Part shown: positions 17,555-25,210 of the stretch, in pieces
Position numbering within the stretch: position 1 is the first letter of the stretch
Layout: every line of letters starts with the position of its first letter
Assembly: GCA_045660065.1 (NCBI GenBank)
Contig: JAZRDC010000068.1
Location: 11,351-75,350, forward strand
Source: RGIG2094 sp045660065
GTDB taxonomy: Bacteria > Bacillota > Clostridia > RGIG6154
Length of the DNA stretch: 64,000 bases
Direction of reading: 5' to 3'
The notes under the pieces: generated by a model
Seen by the model: the letters and a program-made list of their open reading frames with translations, nothing else
What the model was told of the DNA's origin: nothing
The model's database searches: none
Made by a program: the position numbers and the translations under genes

Positions 17555-17583
17555 TTGACAAATTCGGCAGAATAATGTATAAT
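17555..17583 (+). promoter_or_regulatory. rfbB promoter (consensus)
   Basis: TTGACA (17555-17560), 17-base spacer, TATAAT (17578-17583); both boxes are perfect consensus. Confidence 0.85.
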
Positions 17584-17611
17584 TTAAGGATGAGAAAACG
17601 GAGGGATAACT

Positions 17612-18631
17612 ATGAAAATTTTGGTAACAGGCGGAGCAGGATTTATTGGTAGTAATTTTGTTTATTATATGCTTGATAAATATTCAGATTACAAAATTGT
17701 ATGCCTTGATGCACTTACCTACGCAGGAAATTTAAGCACACTGAAAGAGGCTCTTGAAAACAAGAATTTTAAATTTGTAAAAGGCGATATAACAGACAGA
17801 AAGTTGGTTTTTGAACTTTTTGAAGAAGAAAAGTTTGACGTAGTTGTAAACTTTGCAGCAGAAAGCCATGTTGACCGCTCTATTGAAAATCCCGAAGTGT
17901 TTTTGAAAACAAATATTTTAGGAACTCAGGTTTTGATGGACGCATCACTTAAATATAATGTTAAGAGATATCATCAGGTTTCAACTGACGAAGTATACGG
18001 AGACCTTCCTTTGGACAGACCTGATTTAATGTTCACAGAACAAACTCATATTCACACATCAAGCCCGTATTCTGCGTCAAAAGCATCGGCAGATCTTTTG
18101 TGTCAGGCATACCATAGAACTTTTGGTCTTCCTGCTACAATTTCAAGATGCTCAAACAACTATGGTCCTTTCCATTTTCCTGAAAAGTTAATCCCACTTA
18201 TGATAATAAATGCGTTGGCAGAAAAACCTCTTCCTGTATACGGAAAAGGCGAAAATGTCCGCGATTGGCTTTATGTTGAGGACCATTGTAAGGCTATTGA
18301 TGCAATCATTCACAAAGGCAGAGTGGGTGAAGTTTATAATGTTGGCGGACATAACGAAAAGAAAAACATTGAAATTGTAAAAATAATTATTGAAAGACTT
18401 GGAAAAAGCGAAGATCTGATAACATATGTAACCGACAGAAAGGGACACGATTTAAGATACGCAATCGACCCTGCAAAGATTACAGAAGAACTTGGCTGGG
18501 AACCTGAAACCAGATTTGAAGACGGTATTGAAAAAACAATCAAATGGTACCTTGAAAACAAAGACTGGTGGCAGGAGATTGTAAGCGGTGAATACAAAAA
18601 TTATTATGAAAAAATGTATTCAGACAGATAA
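17612..18631 (+). CDS. rfbB: dTDP-glucose 4,6-dehydratase
   Basis: 339 residues, an extended short-chain dehydrogenase. NAD-binding GGAGFIGSNF is at the N-terminus, STDEVYGDL marks the catalytic Thr-Asp-Glu, and YSASKASADLL gives the Tyr-x3-Lys pair. It converts dTDP-glucose to dTDP-4-keto-6-deoxyglucose in dTDP-rhamnose synthesis. The other three genes of the pathway are at 22888-25177, separated by the nfn-gdh cluster. RBS GGAGGG. Confidence 0.93.
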   Translation: MKILVTGGAGFIGSNFVYYMLDKYSDYKIVCLDALTYAGNLSTLKEALENKNFKFVKGDITDRKLVFELFEEEKFDVVVNFAAESHVDRSIENPEVFLKTNILGTQVLMDASLKYNVKRYHQVSTDEVYGDLPLDRPDLMFTEQTHIHTSSPYSASKASADLLCQAYHRTFGLPATISRCSNNYGPFHFPEKLIPLMIINALAEKPLPVYGKGENVRDWLYVEDHCKAIDAIIHKGRVGEVYNVGGHNEKKNIEIVKIIIERLGKSEDLITYVTDRKGHDLRYAIDPAKITEELGWEPETRFEDGIEKTIKWYLENKDWWQEIVSGEYKNYYEKMYSDR

Positions 18632-18675
18632 ATGCAAGTTTTTGAAAAAAATATTGCAAAAATAGTCAAAAAATA

Positions 18676-18704
18676 TTGATTTAGCATATAAATTGTGGTA
18701 AAAT
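18676..18704 (+). promoter_or_regulatory. Promoter of the second nfnA-gltA module
   Basis: TTGATT (18676-18681), 17-base spacer ending in TGTGG, TAAAAT (18699-18704). Confidence 0.65.
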
Positions 18705-18733
18705 AATAAAATAAATTTTAAGGAGGAGCACTG

Positions 18734-19594
18734 ATGGACTTTAAAAAATTTGAAATCACAACTAAAAAAGTGCTCAATGAGCAGGTAACACTTTTGAAGA
18801 TTTACGCGCCTAAAGTTGCAGCAAAAGCACAACCCGGGCAGTTTATAATTTTCAGAATTGACGAACAGGGGGAAAGAATTCCTCTTACCATCGCAGATTA
18901 TGACAGAAATGAAGGAACTGTTACCATAATCTTTCAGCAGGTTGGTGCATCAACAATGCGTCTTGCTGAAATGAATGAAGGGGACTGCCTTTTGGATTTT
19001 GTGGGACCTTTGGGTACTGCATCTCACTTGGAGGGCTATAAAAAAGTTGCGGTAATTGGCGGTGGCCTTGGTACTGCTATTGCATATCCGCAGGCTAAAA
19101 AACTTTTTGAACTTGGATCTGAAGTACATATTATTACAGGCTTCAGAAACAAAGATCTTGTTATTTTGGAAGAAGATTGCAAAAAGGTGAGCAATAAATG
19201 CATTGTTGCAACAGATGATGGTTCAAACGGTAAAAAAGGTTTTGTTACTGACGTTTTAAAGGAACTGATTGAAGAAGGAAATAAATACGATCTTGTTATT
19301 GCAATCGGACCTTTGGTTATGATGAAGTTTGTGTCAAAACTTACAAAAGAGTATGGCATTAAAACAATAGTAAGTATGAATCCTGTTATGATTGACGGAA
19401 CGGGAATGTGCGGCGGATGCAGAGTAACCGTTGGCGGGGAAACAAAATTTGCCTGCGTGGACGGCCCTGATTTTGATGGCCATTTAGTTGATTTTGATGA
19501 AGCGATTATGCGTTCAAAAACTTTCGCTGAAATGGAAAATCAGGCAAAAGAAGCACATATCTGTAAAAGACCGGGGGTGTTTGTAAATGGCTGA
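18734..19594 (+). CDS. nfnA: NfnA-type ferredoxin-NADP+ reductase subunit, copy 2
   Basis: 286 residues, RBS AAGGAGGAG. It has the same domain order as the copy at 5503, with FAD motif RIPLTIAD, NAD loop IGGGLGTAIA and the iron-sulfur segment DGTGMCGGCR plus FACVDGP. The sequence is clearly paralogous rather than a recent duplicate. Its 3' end overlaps the start of the gltA-like gene by eight bases. It sits upstream of gdhA, which suggests supply of NADPH for glutamate synthesis. Confidence 0.88.
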   Translation: MDFKKFEITTKKVLNEQVTLLKIYAPKVAAKAQPGQFIIFRIDEQGERIPLTIADYDRNEGTVTIIFQQVGASTMRLAEMNEGDCLLDFVGPLGTASHLEGYKKVAVIGGGLGTAIAYPQAKKLFELGSEVHIITGFRNKDLVILEEDCKKVSNKCIVATDDGSNGKKGFVTDVLKELIEEGNKYDLVIAIGPLVMMKFVSKLTKEYGIKTIVSMNPVMIDGTGMCGGCRVTVGGETKFACVDGPDFDGHLVDFDEAIMRSKTFAEMENQAKEAHICKRPGVFVNG

Positions 19595-20970
19595 TATTTT
19601 GAAAAAAAATAGAGATGCCTCAGCAGGCACCTGATGTAAGAAACAAAAATTTCGACGAGGTTGCTTTAGGATATACCAAAGAGCAGGCAATGGAAGAAGC
19701 GGAGCGTTGTTTGAATTGTAAAACAAAGCCTTGTATGAATGGTTGCCCTGTTAATGTTAAAATTCCTGAATTTATTGACCTTGTTAAAAAAGGCGACTTC
19801 GAGGGCGCATACTATAAAATCAAGGAAACAAGCGCGCTTCCTGCAGTTTGCGGAAGAGTTTGCCCTCAGGAATCACAATGCGAAAAGTATTGTGTAAGAG
19901 GGGTAAAAGGCGAAAGTGTTGCAATCGGAAGATTAGAGCGTTTTGTTGCCGATTACTTTATGGAAAATTGCGTTGAAAAAGAAGTAAGCATAGAGAAAAA
20001 CGGTAAAAAAGTAGCAGTAATCGGTGCAGGTCCTGCAGGACTTACCTGTGCAGGCGATCTTGCAAAGAAAGGCTACGATGTTACAATTTTTGAAGCATTT
20101 CATAAAGCCGGCGGTGTTTTGGTTTACGGAATTCCTGAATTCCGTTTGCCTAAAAAAATCGTTCAGGCAGAAATTGATAAATTAAAGGCATTGGATGTTA
20201 AAATCGAACTTGATACAGTTGTCGGAAGAACTGTTGAAATTCCTGAACTCTTTGATGAGGGTTTTGAAGCGGTGTTTATCGGAACAGGCGCAGGACTTCC
20301 GTCATTTATGAAAATGCCGGGTGAAAACTTAAACGGAGTATATTCCGCAAACGAGTTTTTAACAAGAGTTAATCTTATGAAGGCATATAAATTCCCGGAA
20401 TATGACACCCCTGTTTACATAGGTAAATCTGTGGCGGTAGTCGGCGGCGGTAATGTTGCTATGGATGCGGCACGCTGTGCAAAACGCCTTGGCGCTGAAA
20501 ATGTTTATATAATTTACAGACGCGGCGAAGAAGAAATGCCTGCAAGAAAAGAAGAAATCGAGCATGCAAAAGAAGAGGGAATTGAATTTAAACTTTTAAC
20601 CAATCCTGTTGAAGTTTTAGGTGATGAAAAAGGTTGGGTAAAAGGAATTAAATGTGTTAAAATGGAATTGGGTGAGCCTGATAAATCAGGCAGAAGAAGA
20701 CCTGTTGTAATAGAAGGTTCTGAATATGAAATCGAACTTGAAAATGTAATTATCGCAATCGGTCAGACCCCGAATCCTTTAATAAAACAAACCACAGAGG
20801 GGCTTGAGACTCAGCCGTGGGGAGGAATAATAGCCGATGAAGAAACAGGCAAAACATCTTTAGAGGGTGTTTATGCCGGCGGAGATGCCGTAACAGGCGC
20901 AGCAACAGTAATTCTTGCTATGGGAGCAGGAAAAAAGGCTGCAAAGGCTATTGATGAATATTTAAGTTAA
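19587..20970 (+). CDS. gltA: NfnB / glutamate synthase small-subunit-like protein, copy 2, with apparent -1 frameshift at A8
   Basis: The natural start, ATG 19587, is eight bases after GGGGGTG and overlaps the nfnA stop, but its frame ends after 15 codons. Skipping one base in the run of eight As at 19602-19609 joins MADILKKIEMPQQ to the long frame, matching the normal N-terminus of the family. The long frame alone starts at ATG 19615 with no ribosome site. Downstream it is intact: CLNCKTKPCMNGCP, CGRVCPQESQCEKYC, GAGPAGLTCAGDLAKKG and VGGGNVAMDAA. The shift may be a sequencing error, transcript slippage or a real mutation. Confidence 0.85.
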
Positions 20971-21015
20971 AAATTTTAATTTTGCTATAAAGCAAAGAAA
21001 AGGAGATGTGTCAAA

Positions 21016-22371
21016 ATGGCATTGAAAAACGAATACTTAAAAAGAGTATTTGAAGAAGTACAGGCAAGAGATAAGAATGAACCTGAATTTCTTCAGACAG
21101 TAGAAGAAGTTTTTGAATCATTGGAACCTGTTATGGAAAAACATCCTGAATATGAAAAAGCAGGACTTATGGAAAGAATTGTTGAACCTGAAAGATCAAT
21201 CACATTCAGAGTTCCTTGGGTTGACGACAATGGCGTTGCTCACACAAACAGAGGTTTCAGAGTGCAGTTTAACAGCGCTATCGGACCTTACAAAGGTGGT
21301 TTAAGACTTCACCCATCAGTAAACTTAAGCATTATGAAATTCTTAGGTTTTGAACAGACATTCAAAAACTCACTTACAGGTCTTCCAATCGGCGGCGGTA
21401 AGGGTGGTTCTGACTTTGACCCAAGAGGCAGAAGTGATGCAGAAATCATGAGATTCTGCCAGAGCTTTATGACAGAACTTTACAGACACATCGGTCCTGA
21501 TGTTGACGTTCCTGCTGGTGATATCGGCGTAGGTGCAAGAGAAATCGGTTACTTCTACGGTCAGTACAAGAGAATTAAAGGATGCTGGGAAAACGGCGTA
21601 CTCACAGGTAAAGGTATTCCTTACGGCGGATCTTTGATCAGACCTGAAGCAACAGGTTTTGGTGCTACATACTATGCAAACGAAGTTTTAAAACACTTTG
21701 GCGAAACTTTTGAAGGCAAAACAGTTGCAGTTTCAGGCTTCGGTAACGTTGCTTGGGGTGTTTGCCAGAAAGTTGCAGAACTTGGTGGTAAAGTTGTTAC
21801 AATTTCAGGTCCTGACGGTTATGTTTACGATCCTGAAGGTGTTACAACAAAAGAAAAATTTGACTATATGCTCGAAATGAGAAGTTCAGGCAGAGACCGT
21901 GCTCAGGATTATGCTGAAAAATTCGGTTGTGAATTTTTTGCAAAAGAAAAACCATGGGGCGTTAAGGTTGACATTTGTATGCCTTGCGCAACTCAGAACG
22001 AAGTTACAATCAAAGAAGCAGAGCAGATTATTGCTAACGGCGTAAAATACTACATCGAAGTTGCAAATATGCCAACAACTGCTGACGCTATGGCTCTTAT
22101 CAGAGGCAAAGGTTTAGTAGTTGGACCTTCAAAAGCTGTTAATGCCGGCGGTGTTGCAGTTTCAGCGCTTGAAATGAGCCAGAACTCAATGAGATACAGC
22201 TGGACAGCAGAAGAAGTTGACGAAAAACTCAAAGCTATCATGATCAACATTCACAATGTTTCAATGGAAACAGCAGAAGAATATGGTCTTGGATACGACC
22301 TTGTTGCAGGTGCAAACATTGCAGGCTTCAAGAAGGTTGCAGAGGCTATGATGGCATACGGCATCATCTAA
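21016..22371 (+). CDS. gdhA: NADP-type glutamate dehydrogenase
   Basis: 451 residues, RBS AAAGGAG. The hexameric bacterial GDH signature is complete: GGLRLHPSVNLS, LTGLPIGGGKGGSDFDP with the catalytic Lys, DVPAGDIGVGAREIGY, and nucleotide-binding SGFGNVAWG. It interconverts 2-oxoglutarate plus ammonia and glutamate, here presumably in the biosynthetic direction with NADPH from the adjacent transhydrogenase. It follows gltA by 45 bases in the same transcript. Confidence 0.95.
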   Translation: MALKNEYLKRVFEEVQARDKNEPEFLQTVEEVFESLEPVMEKHPEYEKAGLMERIVEPERSITFRVPWVDDNGVAHTNRGFRVQFNSAIGPYKGGLRLHPSVNLSIMKFLGFEQTFKNSLTGLPIGGGKGGSDFDPRGRSDAEIMRFCQSFMTELYRHIGPDVDVPAGDIGVGAREIGYFYGQYKRIKGCWENGVLTGKGIPYGGSLIRPEATGFGATYYANEVLKHFGETFEGKTVAVSGFGNVAWGVCQKVAELGGKVVTISGPDGYVYDPEGVTTKEKFDYMLEMRSSGRDRAQDYAEKFGCEFFAKEKPWGVKVDICMPCATQNEVTIKEAEQIIANGVKYYIEVANMPTTADAMALIRGKGLVVGPSKAVNAGGVAVSALEMSQNSMRYSWTAEEVDEKLKAIMINIHNVSMETAEEYGLGYDLVAGANIAGFKKVAEAMMAYGII

Positions 22372-22378
22372 TGATGCT

Positions 22379-22410
22379 CAATGCGAAATTATCATTTCGC
22401 ATTGGTTTTG
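22379..22410 (+). terminator. gdhA terminator hairpin
   Basis: CAATGCGAAAT (22379-22389) pairs perfectly with ATTTCGCATTG (22394-22404), loop TATC, followed by a short T-run. Confidence 0.75.
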
Positions 22411-22418
22411 CAAATTTG

Positions 22419-22575
22419 TTCGCTCGCGCATATTTTGTTGCGGGCAACAAAATATCAAATTTATAGGAATAAAATCCCAGGCACATGTCCTGGGATTTTA
22501 TGATTTAAGCATTTTTAGTACAGCTTCGGGTTCGGGTTGCCCGTTGTGAGAATTTTTTCCTATTCCCGTTGGGGA
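22419..22575 (+). ncRNA. Structured intergenic element, diverged third relative
   Basis: No gene is visible here. It has strong stems (22430-22441 with 22444-22455; AAAATCCCAGG with CCTGGGATTTT near 22480-22499) and ends in GAATTTTTTCCTATTCCC, the same 3' signature as the elements at 8000 and 29860. An outer pairing of ATAGGAATAAAA (from 22464) with the TTTTTTCCTAT end is possible. The CGTAC and CAAAC hairpins of the other copies are missing, so relationship is likely but not certain. Confidence 0.4.
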
Positions 22576-22660
22576 CAATGTGCAATTATCATTTCGCATT
22601 GGTTTTTCAAATTTGTATACAAATTTTGAAATTATCAATAATAATCTTGAGGTGAATTGG

Positions 22661-22780
22661 TTGAAAAAGATTATGTTGATAATGCTGATTTGCACACTTT
22701 TATGTTCTTGTTCAGATAACACAAGGCATAAAAATGGGGCGAGAATGGTGAAAGCGGACACTTTGGTGTCCGCTTTTTAA
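22661..22780 (+). CDS. Very small putative lipoprotein (39 residues)
   Basis: TTG start six bases after GAGGTG. The sequence begins with a lysine pair and a hydrophobic stretch (IMLIMLICTLL) ending in a lipobox-like LCSC, so export and lipid attachment are possible, leaving a mature peptide of about 22 residues. The last codons lie inside a terminator hairpin. It could be a genuine tiny lipoprotein or the remnant of a larger gene. No family recognised. Confidence 0.4.
   Translation: MKKIMLIMLICTLLCSCSDNTRHKNGARMVKADTLVSAF
22752..22778 (+). terminator. Rho-independent terminator overlapping the small lipoprotein
   Basis: AAGCGGACAC (22752-22761), loop TTTG, GTGTCCGCTT (22766-22775), then Ts. 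A very similar GCGGACC hairpin lies after rfbC at 25182. Confidence 0.85.
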
Positions 22781-22817
22781 GTTATGCCGGTGAGTTTGAT
22801 TAAATTTGTTGTTAATG

Positions 22818-22846
22818 TTGCAAAATGGCAGATGATGTGGTAAAAT
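22818..22846 (+). promoter_or_regulatory. rfbADC promoter
   Basis: TTGCAA (22818-22823), 17-base spacer ending in TGTGG, TAAAAT (22841-22846). Confidence 0.65.
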
Positions 22847-22887
22847 TAAATAAAAGGTACAAATAATAGCGAAAAGGAGTTTTTGGT

Positions 22888-23754
22888 ATGAAAGGTATTA
22901 TTTTAGCCGGAGGGGCAGGCACAAGATTATATCCTGCAACACTTGCCTGTTCAAAACAGATGCTTTCTGTTTATGATAAGCCAATGATATATTATCCTAT
23001 GTCAACTTTGATGTTGGCAGGAATTAAGGATGTTTTAATTATATCAACACCTAATGATATCGGAGGTTTTGAAAGACTTTTCGGAAACGGAAGCCATTTG
23101 GGAATGAATATTTCTTATGCGGTGCAAAACGAACCTAAAGGTTTGGCGGAAGCGTTTATAATCGGCGAAGAATTTATCGGCGATGACAGCGTTTGTCTTG
23201 TTCTGGGAGATAATATTTTCTATGGCTACGGCTTCTCTGAAAGACTCGAAAGAAGCGCTGAGTTAAAAGATGGCGGAATAATTTTCGGATACCATGTATC
23301 AAATCCTGAAGATTTCGGCGTTGTTGAATTTGATGAAAACAATACCGTAGTTTCAATTGAGGAAAAACCAAAAAATCCAAAGTCGAATTATGCAGTTCCC
23401 GGACTTTATTTTTATGATAACTCTGTTGTTGAGATTGCTAAAAATATTACCCCATCTGCAAGAGGCGAACTTGAAATTACCGATGTTAATATGGAATATT
23501 TAAGACGCGGTAAATTAAAGGTTGAACTTATGGGCAGAGGTATGGCGTGGCTTGATACGGGAACTCACAAGGCGATGCTTGCGGCATCTAATTTTGTTGA
23601 AGCGGTGCAGACAAGACAAGGGCTTTATATTGCCTGCTTGGAAGAAATTGCATATAAGAAAGGCTACATAAATAAAGAGCAACTGCTTGGCTTGGCAGAA
23701 AAACTTTCAAAAACAGATTACGGAATGTATTTGAAAGGACTTGCAGGAAAATGA
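22888..23754 (+). CDS. rfbA: Glucose-1-phosphate thymidylyltransferase
   Basis: 288 residues, RBS AAAGGAG. The nucleotidyltransferase signature GGAGTRLYPAT is at the N-terminus with KQMLSVYDKPMIYYP, and LVLGDNIFYG and EEKPKNPKSNYAVPGLYFYD complete the sugar-nucleotide site. It makes dTDP-glucose, the first step of dTDP-rhamnose synthesis. It overlaps rfbD by four bases. Confidence 0.95.
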   Translation: MKGIILAGGAGTRLYPATLACSKQMLSVYDKPMIYYPMSTLMLAGIKDVLIISTPNDIGGFERLFGNGSHLGMNISYAVQNEPKGLAEAFIIGEEFIGDDSVCLVLGDNIFYGYGFSERLERSAELKDGGIIFGYHVSNPEDFGVVEFDENNTVVSIEEKPKNPKSNYAVPGLYFYDNSVVEIAKNITPSARGELEITDVNMEYLRRGKLKVELMGRGMAWLDTGTHKAMLAASNFVEAVQTRQGLYIACLEEIAYKKGYINKEQLLGLAEKLSKTDYGMYLKGLAGK

Positions 23755-24635
23755 GAATTTTAATTACAGGTGCAAAAGGTCAGTTAGGCAAATGGCTTGT
23801 TAAGATTTTAAAAGACGGAAAGTCTGAAATAGGTGAAATTCCCAAGGAATATAAAAATGCCCAGATTACAGAATGTGATGTAGACGAACTTGACATCACC
23901 GATAAAGAGGCAGTTTTAAACTTTGGCGAGTTTGATATAATTTTTAACTGTGCGGCATACACAAATGTAAACAAGTGCGAAGAGGAAGAAGAATTTGCAT
24001 ATAAAATTAATGCTATGGGTTCTGAAAACCTTGCGCTTTTAGCCCAAAAATGCGGTGGTAAACTTGTTCACGTTTCAACCGATTATGTGTTTGACGGCAC
24101 TAAAAAAGGCGAATATTTTGAAGATGATTTATGTTGCCCCGTAAGTGCTTACGGAAGAACAAAAAGGGCAGGGGAAGAAAAAATTATATCTGCAACCGAC
24201 AGATATTTTATTGTAAGAACTGCTTGGCTTTATGGATATCTTGGAAACAATTTTGTAAAGACCATAAGAAAAATTGCAACAGAAAATGAGTCAATCAAAG
24301 TGGTGGCAGACCAGTTTGGAAACCCAACAAATGTAAATGATTTGGCCCATCATATGTTGCTTTTGGCACTTACAGACAAGTATGGAATTTACCATTGCAC
24401 AGGCAAGGGAACTTGTTCATGGCACGATTTTGCAACAGAAATCGTAAAAGTTTTTGGAATTGATTGTGATGTTAAAAAATGCACAACAGAAGAATATCCT
24501 ACACCTGCAAAACGCCCTGAAAATTCTGCACTATCTCATAAAAATTTAGAAAATGCAGTTGGCGACAAAATGCGTGATTGGAAAGAGGCACTTTGGTGCT
24601 TTGCGAAAAATGTTGATAAGGAGAGTATGAGTTGA
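23751..24635 (+). CDS. rfbD: dTDP-4-dehydrorhamnose reductase
   Basis: 294 residues. NAD(P)-binding GAKGQLGKWL, the STDYVFDG segment and YGRTKRAGEE (Tyr-x3-Lys) identify the reductase that completes dTDP-L-rhamnose. Its start overlaps the rfbA stop (ATGA) and its end overlaps rfbC. Confidence 0.92.
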   Translation: MRILITGAKGQLGKWLVKILKDGKSEIGEIPKEYKNAQITECDVDELDITDKEAVLNFGEFDIIFNCAAYTNVNKCEEEEEFAYKINAMGSENLALLAQKCGGKLVHVSTDYVFDGTKKGEYFEDDLCCPVSAYGRTKRAGEEKIISATDRYFIVRTAWLYGYLGNNFVKTIRKIATENESIKVVADQFGNPTNVNDLAHHMLLLALTDKYGIYHCTGKGTCSWHDFATEIVKVFGIDCDVKKCTTEEYPTPAKRPENSALSHKNLENAVGDKMRDWKEALWCFAKNVDKESMS

Positions 24636-25177
24636 GTAATTTTACTTTTGAAAAAACTCCCATTGAGGGACTTGTGGTTATAACTCCGAAAGTTTTTGGG
24701 GATGACAGAGGATATTTTATGGAAACCTACCGCGAAAAAGAATTTATTGAGGGCGGAGTAACTGCAAAATTTGTTCAGGACAATCAGTCCAAGTCCAAAA
24801 AAGGTGTTTTAAGAGGACTTCATTTTCAAAAAAACAATCCCCAGGGTAAACTTGTAAGAGTTTTAGAGGGCGCAGTTTACGATGTTGCAGTTGATATAAG
24901 AAAAGATTCTGAAACTTACGGAAAATGGTACGGAGTTCTGCTTTCTGAGGAAAACAAAAAGCAGTTTTATGTGCCCGAAGGATTTGCTCACGGCTTTGTA
25001 GTAGTGTCAGATTCTGCAACATTTGCATATAAATGCACAAATTATTACGACCCGACAGATGAGGGCGCAATAATCTATAACGATCCTACACTTAACATCA
25101 ACTGGAATGAATACTATGACGGAGAGTTCATTTTAAGTGAAAAGGATCTTAAAAATGGATTATTTAAAGATTTATAA
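24632..25177 (+). CDS. rfbC: dTDP-4-dehydrorhamnose 3,5-epimerase
   Basis: 181 residues, TTG start overlapping the rfbD stop and preceded by AAGGAG. A cupin-type epimerase with FVQDNQSKSKKGVLRGLHFQ (catalytic His) and YVPEGFAHGFVV. It epimerises C3 and C5 of the keto sugar. Together rfbA-rfbD-rfbC and the distant rfbB give rhamnose for cell-wall polysaccharide. Confidence 0.93.
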   Translation: MSNFTFEKTPIEGLVVITPKVFGDDRGYFMETYREKEFIEGGVTAKFVQDNQSKSKKGVLRGLHFQKNNPQGKLVRVLEGAVYDVAVDIRKDSETYGKWYGVLLSEENKKQFYVPEGFAHGFVVVSDSATFAYKCTNYYDPTDEGAIIYNDPTLNINWNEYYDGEFILSEKDLKNGLFKDL

Positions 25178-25181
25178 AACA

Positions 25182-25210
25182 AAAGCGGACCTTTTGGTCC
25201 GCTTTATTTT
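25182..25210. terminator. Bidirectional terminator between rfbC and phosphoglucomutase
   Basis: AAAGCGGACC, loop TTTT, GGTCCGCTTT (25182-25205). The leftward gene's stop codon follows directly. Confidence 0.9.

Larger units (their letters stand above)
22379..22615. repeat. 40-base direct repeats (22379-22418 and 22576-22615) bracketing a 157-base insert
   Basis: The two copies differ at only about four positions, all in the first half. The left copy is the gdhA terminator hairpin and its T-run; the right copy lies beyond the structured insert. The changes weaken the hairpin in the right copy. Confidence 0.75.

Noticed and set aside
22498..22761. 87-codon minus-strand frame next to the third element
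   Set aside because: It overlaps the direct repeat and both hairpins and has no ribosome site or recognisable sequence.
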